Of a stretch of DNA of 64,000 nucleotides, positions 37,568 to 47,127 are shown piece after piece. Position 1 is the first letter of the stretch. Each line of letters opens with the position of its first letter. Source of the DNA: JBPOFM01 sp051252455 (GTDB lineage: Bacteria > Bacteroidota > Bacteroidia > Flavobacteriales > Flavobacteriaceae); contig JBPOFM010000005.1 of the NCBI GenBank assembly GCA_051252455.1, positions 186,001-250,000 on the forward strand, written 5' to 3'. The translations under genes and the position numbers were made by a program. The notes beneath the pieces are model-generated. The model searched no databases and had not been told where the DNA came from. It saw only the letters and a program-made list of their open reading frames with translations.

Positions 37568-40303
37568 TTAGAATAACTTCGTCTGCCCCTTTTCATCAAG
37601 TTGAGTTTCATCGTCCTCGTCTGAATCGTCATCTTTTTTATTGAGATTCGTGATTTCCAAAGGCGGATTGTCTTTTGGTTTGATGACTGTTTTGATACTA
37701 CCAGATTCGTTGTCTTCTTTCTCGTTGTTTTCAATTTCAACTTCATCAACTATTTCTATTTCCTCTGCGGGAACTTCTTCCGGTTCCTCGTATGGCAAAG
37801 ATTCCAGCAAGCTTACTTGTTTTATTTTATCAGTAGTATATTGATTACCAAGTGCCTTAATTCCTTTAATGGAGATAAATTCTTCAAAATTAAGTTCATC
37901 ATTATCACGTTGTTCTTTGCCTCTTGGTTTATTGAACACTACTTCAGCAATGGGTCGCCAGTCTGTGGAAACTATTTCTAATTGCGAGTTGGGATGTTCA
38001 GATATCACAATTTCTTCTTTGTTCTCATTTTCAATAAGAAAACGCTTCACATAATAACGTTCCTTTTCACCATCATAATAAAGTAAGGAAATTGGTTTTT
38101 TAGGAATCCATTTTTCCAATACAATCATATCATCATCAAAACGAGCCGTTAACTCTGGCAGTATGGTTTTAACAATTCCAGCTTGTGTAATGATGAGCAG
38201 TCGATCTTCTCCCCTAAATTCACCCATCAATTCACCTCTGTCATCAACATTCAAGCGCTGAACGGTATCGTCAAACCAAATTTTACGTGGTTTCAAGGTA
38301 GAAATACCATGTTCTTTCAGTTCTATCTTTTTTATCGCATGTTTAGTAACCTGATTGCCTTTGGATTTTCTGCCTTTAATCATGACATCGGAAAAGTCCA
38401 TGTCCCATTTTAGCTTTTTAATACTTCCTACTTGACGTAAATAAATGGTAACCACCTCTGCTTCACCATTTGGATTCGCCGAAAAATAAAGTACACTGGA
38501 ACCTTTCGTGTCATTGCCCATATCGTACTCCCTATCACGTGTTGTGCTAGTTACAGAAAAACGTTTGACATACGATGGACCTTTGCTTCCGTCGCGATAA
38601 ATCATATTGTAAATGGTACGCCTGTCCTTCTTCTTGTACACAGCGACATGAATGATGCCTTTTCCAATAAAGGTCTTTGAGTCGACTTTTGTAACCATCA
38701 TCTTGCCGTCTTTTGTAAAGACGATGATCTCATCAATATCACTACAATCACAAACGTACTCATCTCTCTTTAAAGAGGTTCCGATAAATCCTTCTTCGCG
38801 GTTGACGTAGAGTTTGGTGTTACGCATAACAACTTTAGTGGCATCCACATCGTCGAACATGCGCAATTCTGTCAAACGCTCTCTACCTTTTCCATAATCG
38901 TTCTTGAGTCGAGTGAAGTAAGCAATTGCATACTCTGTCAAATGCTCTAAATCATATTTGACCTGCGCGATTTGATCTTCTAAAGCATCTATTTTTTGCT
39001 GTGCTTTATCAATATCAAATTTAGAGATCCGTTTGATTCTGATTTCTGTTAAACGTTCTATATCTTCAACCGTGATCGTACGTTTTAAATGAGCGATGTG
39101 TGGTTTGAGTCCTTTGTCTATTGCCGAAATGACGCCTTCCCAAGTTTCCTCTTCTTCAATGTCACGATAGATTCTATTCTCTATAAAGATGCGTTCCAAA
39201 GATGCAAAATGCCATTGCTCTTCGTATTCGTCTAATTTAATTTCGAGGTTAGATTTCAACAGCTCAACAGTGTGATCTGTAGAACGTTGAAGCATTTCAG
39301 TTACACCTATAAATAAAGGCTTATTATCTTCAATAACACATCCTAAAGGTGAGATTGAATTCTCACAATTGGTGAAAGCGTACAAGGCGTCGATCGTTTT
39401 ATCAGGAGAAATACCTGAAGGCAAATGCACCAAAATTTCGACTTCGGCAGCCGTATTGTCCTCTATTTTTTTAATCTTTATTTTCCCTTTGTCATTCGCT
39501 TTTAGAATGGAATCAATCAAAGAAGAAGTTGTGGTTCCGAAAGGAATTTCACTAATGTTCAAAGTGCTTTTGTCCAATTGGGAAATCTTGGCTCTAACAC
39601 GCACTTTTCCACCTCGCAATCCATCTTTATAATCACTGCAATCTGCAATACCAGCGGTAGGAAAGTCAGGAAATAATGTAAATTTCTTTCCTTTGAGATG
39701 TTTTATGGATGCATCGATTAGTTCGATAAAGTTGTGTGGTAATATTTTTGTTGAGAGACCTACGGCAATTCCTTCACCACCTTGCGCCAATAATAATGGA
39801 AACATCACAGGGAGATTGACTGGTTCCTTACGTCTACCGTCGTAAGAGCTTTGCCATTCTGTTATTTTGGGATTGTAAACGACATCCAATGCGAACTTTG
39901 ACAATCTCGCTTCAATGTAACGAGAAGCTGCTGCACTGTCACCTGTGAGGATATTACCCCAGTTCCCTTGCATATCGATGAGTAAATCTTTTTGGCCAAT
40001 CTGCACCATGGCATCACCAATACTTGCATCCCCATGCGGATGGTATTGCATGGTATGACCAACGATGTTTGCCACTTTATTGTAACGTCCATCGTCCAAA
40101 TCTTTCATGGACTGCATAATACGTCGTTGTACTGGTTTAAAACCATCTTCAATGGCTGGCACAGCACGTTCCAATATGACATAGGACGCATAATCCAGGA
40201 ACCAATCTTCAAACATTCCGGACACTCTTGTAATGGTCTCGTTGCTTGATGGCTCTAGCGGTGTTTCGTTATTATTATGTAGGGATTCGTTCTCTTGACT
40301 CAT
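37568..40303 (-). CDS. parC: DNA topoisomerase IV subunit A (ParC/GyrA-like)
   Basis: This is a type IIA topoisomerase A subunit of 911 residues. The catalytic tyrosine is Y129 in ASRYIEARL, inside the winged-helix domain, and the N-terminus has the usual PAIEDGFKPVQRRIM. A C-terminal beta-pinwheel-like region follows. The last 90 residues are highly acidic and low in complexity (Glu, Asp, Lys, Asn), unlike E. coli ParC. Together with the partner B subunit it decatenates chromosomes. Its start overlaps the stop of the small membrane-protein gene (ATGA), and parE lies just before that, so all three form one operon. Confidence 0.95.
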   Translation of the reverse strand: MSQENESLHNNNETPLEPSSNETITRVSGMFEDWFLDYASYVILERAVPAIEDGFKPVQRRIMQSMKDLDDGRYNKVANIVGHTMQYHPHGDASIGDAMVQIGQKDLLIDMQGNWGNILTGDSAAASRYIEARLSKFALDVVYNPKITEWQSSYDGRRKEPVNLPVMFPLLLAQGGEGIAVGLSTKILPHNFIELIDASIKHLKGKKFTLFPDFPTAGIADCSDYKDGLRGGKVRVRAKISQLDKSTLNISEIPFGTTTSSLIDSILKANDKGKIKIKKIEDNTAAEVEILVHLPSGISPDKTIDALYAFTNCENSISPLGCVIEDNKPLFIGVTEMLQRSTDHTVELLKSNLEIKLDEYEEQWHFASLERIFIENRIYRDIEEEETWEGVISAIDKGLKPHIAHLKRTITVEDIERLTEIRIKRISKFDIDKAQQKIDALEDQIAQVKYDLEHLTEYAIAYFTRLKNDYGKGRERLTELRMFDDVDATKVVMRNTKLYVNREEGFIGTSLKRDEYVCDCSDIDEIIVFTKDGKMMVTKVDSKTFIGKGIIHVAVYKKKDRRTIYNMIYRDGSKGPSYVKRFSVTSTTRDREYDMGNDTKGSSVLYFSANPNGEAEVVTIYLRQVGSIKKLKWDMDFSDVMIKGRKSKGNQVTKHAIKKIELKEHGISTLKPRKIWFDDTVQRLNVDDRGELMGEFRGEDRLLIITQAGIVKTILPELTARFDDDMIVLEKWIPKKPISLLYYDGEKERYYVKRFLIENENKEEIVISEHPNSQLEIVSTDWRPIAEVVFNKPRGKEQRDNDELNFEEFISIKGIKALGNQYTTDKIKQVSLLESLPYEEPEEVPAEEIEIVDEVEIENNEKEDNESGSIKTVIKPKDNPPLEITNLNKKDDDSDEDDETQLDEKGQTKLF

Positions 40304-40782
40304 TGTAATGGGTTGGATTGCATCTTTACAATCTTGCTCAACGATTGTCTAATGTATCGACGTTTCTTTTTTGGGAGTAATGTAATATTAAAGGTTTCTT
40401 TTCTTGTTCCGCCTTTGCGATCTCTTATGTGGATATCTAGTGTTCTGTAGAAAAAATAATTATTGAATTGATATGCTGCCAAACGATCTTTTTCAAACTC
40501 CAAAATTTGTTCTCTATAATTAGCGTAATCTGCCAATATTAAGCCTCTATTGATGACGATGACCTTACTCCCATCACTATCATATTCAAAATATCTTGAC
40601 ACGCGATGTACAAAAAATAAAATGGCGGCAAAAAATAATGCAATCAGTGCAAATGTCAATATAGGATTGGATGTTAAATGACGGAATGAACTAAAGACAA
40701 TCGCCGAAAAGATAGCAAGCACGATCAATATAAAATAGACTGAAATAATGATGTTTTTTGCCTGTGAATTATTAGTTCTCAT
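40300..40782 (-). CDS. two-helix PH-like membrane protein in the topoisomerase IV operon
   Basis: This is a 160-residue protein with two hydrophobic helices (about residues 12-32 and 40-58), followed by a basic cytoplasmic domain (YFEYDSDGSKVIVINRG, then FFYRTLDIHIRDRKG) that looks like a bacterial PH-like fold. It overlaps parE by 11 bases and parC by 4, so it is translated together with both topoisomerase subunits. I do not recognise a function. The C-terminus is Lys/Arg-rich and might bind acidic lipid or nucleic acid; that is a guess. Confidence 0.75.
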   Translation of the reverse strand: MRTNNSQAKNIIISVYFILIVLAIFSAIVFSSFRHLTSNPILTFALIALFFAAILFFVHRVSRYFEYDSDGSKVIVINRGLILADYANYREQILEFEKDRLAAYQFNNYFFYRTLDIHIRDRKGGTRKETFNITLLPKKKRRYIRQSLSKIVKMQSNPLQ

Positions 40783-42637
40783 GTGCTTCTTCTACGATAT
40801 CTAGTTCAACTTTTAGGTTATTGATAATGAATTCCTGACGATCTGGTGTGTTTTTGCCCATGTAAAATTCCAATAGATTCTCGATGGACATGTCTTTATC
40901 GAGCATCACAGGGTCTAGACGGATGTTTTCGCCAATGAAGTTAACGAATTCATCTGGAGAGATTTCCCCAAGACCTTTGAATCGGGTGATTTCGGGTTTT
41001 GGCTTTAATTTCTCAATGGCATCTCGACGTTCCTGTTCGGAATAGCAATAGATAGTTTCTTTTTTATTTCTGACTCGGAATAAGGGTGTTTGTAAAATAT
41101 ACAAATGACCTTCTTTGATTAGTTCTGGGAAGAATTGGAGGAAAAATGTGATCAATAACAAGCGAATGTGCATACCGTCTACATCGGCATCTGTGGCGAT
41201 GACAATGTTGTTATAACGCAAATCTTCAATGGTCTCTTCAATATTAAGAGCGGCTTGAAGGAGATTGAATTCTTCATTCTCATACACAATCTTTTTGCTC
41301 ATGCCGTAGGAATTCAATGGTTTCCCTCGAAGACTGAATACGGCTTGTGTCACCACATCACGAGACTTGGTGATACTTCCTGATGCAGAATCACCCTCTG
41401 TGATGAACAAGGTGGACTCTAGATTGCGTTCATTTTTTATATCTCCAAAATGCACACGACAATCGCGCAGTTTTTTGTTGTGAAGACTGGCTTTTTTTGC
41501 TCGGTCTTTTGCGAGTTTTCTTATGCCTGAAAGCTCTTTGCGCTCATGTTCTGCCTGCATGATCTTGCGTTGGATACGTTCTGCAGTTTCAGGGTTTTTG
41601 TGTAGGAAATTATCGAGATTTGTTTTGATGAAATCATTGATAAAGGTACGGACGGTTGGCAATTTGCCTCCCATATCTGTTGATCCTAGCTTTGTTTTTG
41701 TTTGGCTTTCAAATACAGGTTCCATCACCTTGATGGCGATGGCGGAAACGATGGACTTTCTAATGTCTGCCGCTTCATAGTTTTTACCATAGAACTCACG
41801 AAGGGTCTTTACTACTGCCTCTCTAAAGGCTGCCAAATGTGTGCCTCCTTGTGTGGTATTTTGACCGTTGACAAAGGAATGGTATTCTTCACTGTATTGG
41901 GTTTTACTGTGCGTGATGGCAACTTCGATATCATCTCCTTTTAAGTGGATGATAGGGTATGCCATATCGGCTTCTGTAATGTTCTCTTGTAATAGATCTT
42001 TTAGTCCGTTCTCACTATAGAACTTTTCGCCATTGAACATAATGGTGAGTCCTGTGTTGAGATAGACGTAGTTTTTGAGCATTTTTTCGACATACTCATT
42101 TCGGTATTTGTAATTCTTGAAGATGGCTTCATCTGGAATGAAGGATACCTTTGTGCCTTTTCGACGTGTGGTATCGTCGAGCATTTCTTCATTGGTGAGG
42201 TTTCCTTGTGAGAATTCTGCGGAGGCTGATTTGCCATCTCTGTTGGATTCGACTCTAAAGTAGTTGGACAATGCGTTGACTGCCTTGGTACCTACCCCGT
42301 TTAGACCAACGGATTTCTTGAAGGCTTTGGAGTCGTACTTCCCTCCTGTGTTCATTTTGGAGACGACGTCTACGACTTTCCCCAAGGGGATGCCACGACC
42401 GAAATCGCGCACGATGACTTTGCTGCCGTGTATGGACACTTCGATGGTTTTGCCTGCGCCCATGACGTACTCGTCAATGGAATTGTCTAGTACTTCCTTT
42501 AAAAGGATATAGATACCATCATCTGCGGAGGAACCGTCACCCAGTTTACCGATGTACATACCGGGACGCATACGGATGTGCTCTTTCCAGTCGAGGGAAC
42601 GTATGTTGTCTTCGGTATATGCGGTTTCTTGGGTCAT
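40772..42637 (-). CDS. parE: DNA topoisomerase IV subunit B (ParE/GyrB-like)
   Basis: This is a type IIA topoisomerase B subunit of 621 residues. The GHKL ATPase domain shows LKEVLDNSIDEY, DFGRGIPLG and SVGLNGVGTKAVNALS; the transducer domain follows; the TOPRIM domain has FITEGDSASGS and DADVDGMHIRLL. The length is that of ParE rather than the longer GyrB with an insert. It hydrolyses ATP to drive strand passage by the ParC subunit encoded two genes downstream. It is the first gene of the parE / membrane protein / parC unit. Confidence 0.95.
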   Translation of the reverse strand: MTQETAYTEDNIRSLDWKEHIRMRPGMYIGKLGDGSSADDGIYILLKEVLDNSIDEYVMGAGKTIEVSIHGSKVIVRDFGRGIPLGKVVDVVSKMNTGGKYDSKAFKKSVGLNGVGTKAVNALSNYFRVESNRDGKSASAEFSQGNLTNEEMLDDTTRRKGTKVSFIPDEAIFKNYKYRNEYVEKMLKNYVYLNTGLTIMFNGEKFYSENGLKDLLQENITEADMAYPIIHLKGDDIEVAITHSKTQYSEEYHSFVNGQNTTQGGTHLAAFREAVVKTLREFYGKNYEAADIRKSIVSAIAIKVMEPVFESQTKTKLGSTDMGGKLPTVRTFINDFIKTNLDNFLHKNPETAERIQRKIMQAEHERKELSGIRKLAKDRAKKASLHNKKLRDCRVHFGDIKNERNLESTLFITEGDSASGSITKSRDVVTQAVFSLRGKPLNSYGMSKKIVYENEEFNLLQAALNIEETIEDLRYNNIVIATDADVDGMHIRLLLITFFLQFFPELIKEGHLYILQTPLFRVRNKKETIYCYSEQERRDAIEKLKPKPEITRFKGLGEISPDEFVNFIGENIRLDPVMLDKDMSIENLLEFYMGKNTPDRQEFIINNLKVELDIVEEAHEN

Positions 42638-42806
42638 TAAGGGTGTGTGGTTTTGAGATCGGACGCTAATATAACATTATGCGGTAAAAGATAAAACGGT
42701 TGGTGGCGAAAGTAATTAACAATTGATTGTTAGTTGTGGGATGATGGTTGGTGATTTGATTGGTGCGGATGTTGGGAGTATGTATTGGGTGGTTTGTACT
42801 ATGCGT

Positions 42807-42953
42807 GCGGAAGGTCGTATTATAAATGCGGATGGTGGCATTATGAAACCGGAAGCTCATATTATAAATCTGGTAGGTCGTATTGTGTTATGGGAAGGTC
42901 ATATTATGTTTTGGGAAGGGCGTATGATGTTTTGGGAAGGTCGTATGATGTGC
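42807..42953 (+). repeat. tandem array of seven 21-bp units
   Basis: Seven units of exactly 21 bases lie head to tail. The first is GCGGAAGGTCGTATTATAAA plus T, and the sixth and seventh begin TGGGAAGG and end ATGATG plus three bases. The units diverge at single positions but keep the period without gaps. Because 21 is a multiple of 3, all three frames stay open and produce spurious ORFs. The array lies outside any supported gene. Confidence 0.9.
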
Positions 42954-43059
42954 TAGGATGCGTGTTTTGTGAGTGGGGTTGCTTGTTTTATGGATTTCAA
43001 CTTTTTTAGGATTAATATAAAATATGTAGACTTTTTTTTTAGGACGAGACACTTTTGAC

Positions 43060-43089
43060 GGCACGGAATGCAACTCCGCGTTATCGGGG
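43060..43089. repeat. REP-like hairpin element
   Basis: GGCACGGAATGCAACTCCGC, continuing with GTTATCGGGG, is a copy of the hairpin family seen seven more times in this window (consensus GGCAC, stem, GCAA, stem, CGCTATCGGG). Confidence 0.75.
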
Positions 43090-43209
43090 TTACAATGAAC
43101 ACCATGCTGGCAGCTAATCGCAAAAGCTTGTTATTCATTTAAATTATCCATTTTATTTTTGGAGTGATTAAAATAATTCCTAACTATGTATTTTTAAAAT
43201 AATGGTGTT

Positions 43210-43956
43210 ATGGCCAACTACGTTTTTACCCACTCCATGAAACGTCATGAGCGTTCGGACCTTTGTTTTAAATTATATATGGAGCTAAAAGTGAAGAATC
43301 GGATAGTTCCTTTGTTGCTCCCATTAAAAAAAATTATAAATCAAAAGAAGAAAGCGGAGAACAAATTCAAACCCTGCAAAGAGCGCATTTATGCCTCTAC
43401 GACTTTTGTATATAAAGGTGTAACGATATATATCATAGTCAGTAAACAGGGATATTATGATTTTATTTTTAATACTTCACCCATAGATGCTCCCTACGCA
43501 GAATTTATTGTAATTGTAGACGGATTTGAGATGAAAACTGTCATCTATACGCAGCATGCCTTGGATCGCTATAATGAACGTATCCATAATGATAAATATA
43601 CTAACCATAGAGACCTTATGAAACGGTTTATAGTTAATAATGCTACTAAATCAAATTTTATAACTGATGAAGATACTCATAAATCGGTTGCGAGGATAGA
43701 CGAAGGTTTTATATGTGGCATACGTGATGATATGCATCAGTACATTGTGGTGAACACGTTCTATGACAGTGAAGAAGACAGGGATGATGGAGATAAAGAA
43801 ATCGCGCGGACCATTTTTAAAAATGTAAGCAAACTGTCCATACAACAGCGTGCTATGTACAGACATTTTCAAAACCAACTGGCTGAAGGTAGCATCAATC
43901 AAAAGGAATTTAATGAATTTTTGCTTAAGCTTAAGTTGGATATTGAAATGGAGTAG
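43210..43956 (+). CDS. hypothetical protein
   Basis: This is a 248-residue protein that I do not recognise. It is basic in the first 60 residues (Lys/Arg rich, KKIINQKKKAENKFK). A mixed alpha/beta middle section (YKGVTIYIIVSKQGYYDFIF, then YTQHALDRYNERIHNDKY) follows, with an acidic helical C-terminus (LAEGSINQKEFNEFLLKL). The H-A-L-D-R-Y-x-E-R segment recalls small toxin-like or RelE/ParE-adjacent proteins, but that is weak. It has no signal peptide or membrane helix. It sits between repeat regions, alone on its strand. Codon use looks normal for the window. Confidence 0.6.
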   Translation: MANYVFTHSMKRHERSDLCFKLYMELKVKNRIVPLLLPLKKIINQKKKAENKFKPCKERIYASTTFVYKGVTIYIIVSKQGYYDFIFNTSPIDAPYAEFIVIVDGFEMKTVIYTQHALDRYNERIHNDKYTNHRDLMKRFIVNNATKSNFITDEDTHKSVARIDEGFICGIRDDMHQYIVVNTFYDSEEDRDDGDKEIARTIFKNVSKLSIQQRAMYRHFQNQLAEGSINQKEFNEFLLKLKLDIEME

Positions 43957-44027
43957 TGAATTTCAGTATGTATCGTATGCTTTATTCCATTGTGTCAGCA
44001 ATTACCAAATTTCCGCTCACTGTTGTG

Positions 44028-44058
44028 GGCACTCGCTGCATATGAGCGCTAGCGGGGA
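44028..44058. repeat. REP-like hairpin element
   Basis: This is the left end of composite copy 1: GGCACTCGCTGCATATGAGC followed by GCTAGCGGGGA. The stem is slightly degenerate compared with the copy at 45044. Confidence 0.7.
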
Positions 44059-44419
44059 TATGTTCATTTTTTGTCTTGACACAAAAAACGAACCAAAAAA
44101 AGTCAAGACGATTTGAGGAAATTGCTAAAGCATCGCTCGCTTGGTGGTATTAATATTTTAAGGTTATTAAATCATTTTTCTGTTGGCAAGATTTTTTTTC
44201 TGCTCAACATTTACAGCTCACTATTTCTGCAAATCGTCCCTGCCGCTTTTGGCGGCATTCCAAGTAGAATCGAGGGTTCGTTTTGATTTGGGATTTTGGT
44301 GGGTTTTGAATTTTAGTTTTAATTGGGAAGGGCTGTTATGGCAGGATTCTAGTTCTTTTTATTGACAGCCCTGTATTTGACACCTCGAATCTTTGAGTTT
44401 TAAATTGTCTGGTGTTGGG

Positions 44420-44449
44420 GGCACGGATTGCAAATCTGCGCTATCTGGG
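44420..44449. repeat. REP-like hairpin element
   Basis: GGCACGGATTGCAAATCTGC, continuing with GCTATCTGGG, ends composite copy 1 and may be shared with copy 2. Confidence 0.75.
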
Positions 44450-44495
44450 TTTTTCAACTGTTTGTAGCTTTCGGATAAGTCTTTATGATTTTTGT

Positions 44496-44927
44496 TTTAT
44501 GTTCATTTTTTGTCTTGACACAGACCCCGCGTCAAGCTCGGGGCAAGCTACCCAAAAAAAGTACTCAATTTTCTATTGTTTTTCAAAGGATTCATGAATC
44601 TTTGATTTCAAGACGATTTGAGGAAATTGCTAAAGCATCGCTCGCTTGGTGGTATTAATATTTTAAGGTTATTAAATCATTTTTCTGTTGGCAAGATTTT
44701 TTTTCTGCTCAACATTTACAGCTCACTATTTCTGCAAATCGTCCTTGCCGCTTTTGGCGGCATTCCAAGTAGAATCGAGGGTTCGTTTTGATTTGGGATT
44801 TTGGTGGTGTTAAATTTTAGATTTAATTGGGAAGTGCTGTTATGGCAGGATTTTATTTCTTTTTCATTGACAGCGCTGTAATTGTGTCCTGGTGTGGACG
44901 GCACGGATTGCAAATTCGCGCTATCGG
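44496..44927 (+). repeat. composite repeat, copy 2
   Basis: This copy starts TATGTTCATTTTTTGTCTTG and has its core from 44609. Unlike copy 1 it includes an extra block with CCCCGCGTCAAGCTCGGGG near 44527 and a segment TACTCAATTTTCTATTG also found in copy 3. It ends in the hairpin at 44900-44927. Confidence 0.8.
44900..44927. repeat. REP-like hairpin element
   Basis: GGCACGGATTGCAAATTCGC, continuing with GCTATCGG, ends composite copy 2. Confidence 0.75.
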
Positions 44928-45043
44928 GTGGGTGAAGGACACAAAATATAGACCTCCCTTGTTATGGAACTTTTATATCCTGCTCATGGAACTAATTTAC
45001 GAAAAGTTGGCTTGCGGAATAGCGATGGTTTCTCACTCTTGAC

Positions 45044-45074
45044 GGCACTCGCTGCAAGCGAGCGCTAGCGGGGA
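45044..45074. repeat. REP-like hairpin element
   Basis: GGCACTCGCTGCAAGCGAGC followed by GCTAGCGGGGA. The stem CTCGC/GCGAG is perfect around TGCAA. It follows a flank TTCTCACTCTTGAC that is also seen, slightly changed, before the copy at 49302. Confidence 0.8.
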
Positions 45075-45102
45075 AGATTTTAGAATTAATCATGCTCAAC
45101 AC

Positions 45103-45178
45103 CGTCATTGCGAGTCCTGTAAAACAAGTCGGCTTTTGCCAGGGTCTTGAATTACGTCTCGTTGCGCCCGCAATGACG
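45103..45178. repeat. long-arm inverted repeat of the CGTCATTGCG type
   Basis: CGTCATTGCG at 45103 and CGCAATGACG at 45169 are a perfect 10-base inverted pair around about 56 bases, which contain CTCGTTGCGCC. Repeats with the CGTCATTGCGAG end are widespread non-coding elements in bacterial genomes. Confidence 0.75.
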
Positions 45179-45232
45179 ATATAAAGCATGAGGATGGCAG
45201 CCTGTGCTCACCCTAACTTATTCCTATTCAAT

Positions 45233-46474
45233 TTAGTCTATACAATTGATCGTTGCCACAAATCCAGCTCTAGACCCGGATTCGTTGGAGGTGAATACTA
45301 ATGTAAGATATTGACCAGTTGCATAGATTTTCTGTTGGTCCAATGAATTGGCACCAGTGAAACCTGTTCCTGTAAATCCTTGAGGCGTTGAAGGCGTACC
45401 AACGTCTGAAACTGTTATGATAGGGCTATAGGTGTTTTTTCCATCATAAATCTGAAGGAAATCACGTCCCTCTTCCAAATCAAATTCATTGAAATACAAA
45501 CTCGCTATATTTCCCTCGCCAGCATCCACATAATAGACATCAAAACGGTTAGGACCATAATCATCCAATACGGCGTGATCTGTTATCTTTTCATTACAAG
45601 ACGCATAGGTCACCGACGTTGGAGATGGTGAAGAATCTGTACATTGGGTGTCGCTTACCAAGGTACCATACACACCAGGACCATATGCAGGCGCAGACCA
45701 TGTACCCGTAATGGACGAACAATCAGCTCCATTTCCAGAAGAATAGGTGTGCGTACCAGACCAAGTTACTGTATACCCTAAAATATCGATGGCACCATTC
45801 ACATCGCAGGTTGTCAAACCACCTACGGTGCTACAATTGGTCTGTAGATTGTTATTAGACGTATAGACTCTTCCTCCATAGGATAGCTGAATCATAAAAT
45901 TCTGATCGTCCCCTTCTCCAATGGACATCACATTCCAAGTAAGGTTATTCACAGGAAATCCCTGCCCTACCTCTTGGCAATTGGTACATACATAGGTACC
46001 AACAATTGGAGTGAGCGGTGCACGTTGCAAGTTTTTTGCAATCAAAATGTCAGAACTATTTGAGTTCAAGAACACATTGGTCACCCTTGGTTGCTGTCCA
46101 TCCCCTTCTACCGAAAACTCAAACGATGCAGCGCTAGCGTTTGAACTTGCTGAAGAAAATTGAAGATTGCTCACCTTATTATCGGCGGTCAACTTCACTC
46201 GGTTACTTTGCAATGCAATGACTTCCCCAGTACTCAAGGTCAATTGCGCATTACCTTCCTGGTTCTCATTAAGTGTCAGTACAAGGCTACCGCGAGTAAG
46301 TCCATCTTGGGTAGTGAAAACACCTTTGTAAGTCCCCAGATAGGACGTGTCAAAAGAGGTAAACGCGAGTCTGTCGTTTGTTACGTCAGTCGCTGTTGGG
46401 TCTAACGAATCTTGCGAGCAAGACCCTAATACTAGACCGATAAAAAATAATTGAAGTAATTTGTAAGTTCTCAT
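45233..46474 (-). CDS. CUB-like domain lipoprotein
   Basis: This is a 413-residue surface or periplasmic lipoprotein. The signal peptide ends in the lipobox VLGSC (Cys near residue 19), and the mature part starts SQDSLDPTATD. The first half is a beta-rich region of unknown type with CTNCQEVGQG and several Cys residues. The last 120 residues resemble a CUB domain (FDLEEGRDFLQIYDGKNTYS and YLTLVFTSNESGSRAGF, ending in NCID). The Asp/Glu pair in the CUB part may bind calcium. It is flanked on both sides by composite repeats and REP-like hairpins. Function unknown; CUB-like modules mediate binding. Confidence 0.85.
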   Translation of the reverse strand: MRTYKLLQLFFIGLVLGSCSQDSLDPTATDVTNDRLAFTSFDTSYLGTYKGVFTTQDGLTRGSLVLTLNENQEGNAQLTLSTGEVIALQSNRVKLTADNKVSNLQFSSASSNASAASFEFSVEGDGQQPRVTNVFLNSNSSDILIAKNLQRAPLTPIVGTYVCTNCQEVGQGFPVNNLTWNVMSIGEGDDQNFMIQLSYGGRVYTSNNNLQTNCSTVGGLTTCDVNGAIDILGYTVTWSGTHTYSSGNGADCSSITGTWSAPAYGPGVYGTLVSDTQCTDSSPSPTSVTYASCNEKITDHAVLDDYGPNRFDVYYVDAGEGNIASLYFNEFDLEEGRDFLQIYDGKNTYSPIITVSDVGTPSTPQGFTGTGFTGANSLDQQKIYATGQYLTLVFTSNESGSRAGFVATINCID

Positions 46475-46713
46475 AAAATAGGGTTTTAATGGATTAATAC
46501 TACAAAATTAGGCGTAGAAAAAATCCTTCATTACTTTAAATCGCAGAATTGTTATCTCACTTGATATTTTAAGGCCAAGGGAATCTTAATGAAGAAAAAC
46601 TTATGGGGTTTTTGGTGTTATACTTGCAGCACGGTGTATACTATTGCGATCTGGAGGATGTAGTAGGACGTTGCTACAGAATGTAGAATGTTGATCGTTT
46701 TGGATGCTTATGC

Positions 46714-46744
46714 GGCACTCGCTGCAAGCGAGCGCTAGCGGGGA
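46714..46744. repeat. REP-like hairpin element
   Basis: GGCACTCGCTGCAAGCGAGC followed by GCTAGCGGGGA, identical to the copy at 45044, begins composite copy 3. Confidence 0.8.
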
Positions 46745-47127
46745 TATGTTCATTTTTTGTCTTGACACAAAAAACGAACCAAAAAAAGTACTCAATTTTC
46801 TATTGTTTTTCAAAGGATTCATGAATCTTTGATTTCAAGACGATTTGAGGAAATTGCTAAAGCATCGCTCGCTTGGTGGTATGATTATTTTAAGGTTATT
46901 GAATCATTTTTCTGTTGGCAAGATTTTTTTTCTGCTCAACATTTACAGCTCACTATTTCTGCATATCGTCCTTGCCGCTTTTGGCGGCATTCCAAGTAGA
47001 ATCGAGGGTTGGTTGTGATTTGGGATTTTGGTGGGGTTTGAATTTTAGTTTTAATTGGGAAGGGCTGTTATGGCAGGGTTTTATTTCTTTTTCATTGACA
47101 GCGCTGTAATTGTGTCCTAGTGTGGAC

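Larger units (their letters stand above)
42638..43209. other. repeat-bearing intergenic region upstream of parE
   Basis: These 570 bases separate divergent parE and a hypothetical gene. They contain a seven-unit 21-bp tandem array (42807-42953) and one REP-like hairpin (43060-43089). Open frames here are products of the repeat and are not believed. Confidence 0.6.
44028..44449 (+). repeat. composite repeat, copy 1
   Basis: This copy runs from a REP-like hairpin (44028-44058) to another (44420-44449). Its core starts at 44104 with CAAGACGATTTGAGGAAATT and includes CCGCTTTTGGCGGCATTCCA. The same core recurs at 44609 and 46836 with only scattered changes. Confidence 0.8.
43957..45232. other. 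repeat-dense intergenic region
   Basis: This stretch of about 1.28 kb holds no believable gene. It contains two copies of a composite repeat (44028-44449 and 44496-44927), an extra REP-like hairpin (45044-45074) and a second kind of inverted repeat (45103-45178). The small open frames across it are in the repeats and read differently in each copy. Confidence 0.7.

Noticed and set aside
37641..42512. Several forward-strand frames of 60-87 codons across the topoisomerase genes
   Set aside because: They are antisense to well-supported genes and show no family features.
42807..42953. Possible CRISPR array
   Set aside because: Units are contiguous with no spacers and there are no cas genes nearby; the same applies to the 7-bp array at 54697.
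42723..43009. Open frames of 60-77 codons across the 21-bp tandem array, on both strands
   Set aside because: They stay open only because the repeat length is a multiple of three; there is no credible start, no family and several mutually exclusive frames.
44183..44365. Short frame starting MARFFFCSTF, repeated at 46915-47109
   Set aside because: It begins with TTG, lies wholly inside the composite repeat, diverges at its end between copies and looks like untranslated repeat.
45103..45178. tRNA-like or structured RNA gene
   Set aside because: It is a simple long-arm inverted repeat without cloverleaf pairing or a T-loop sequence.
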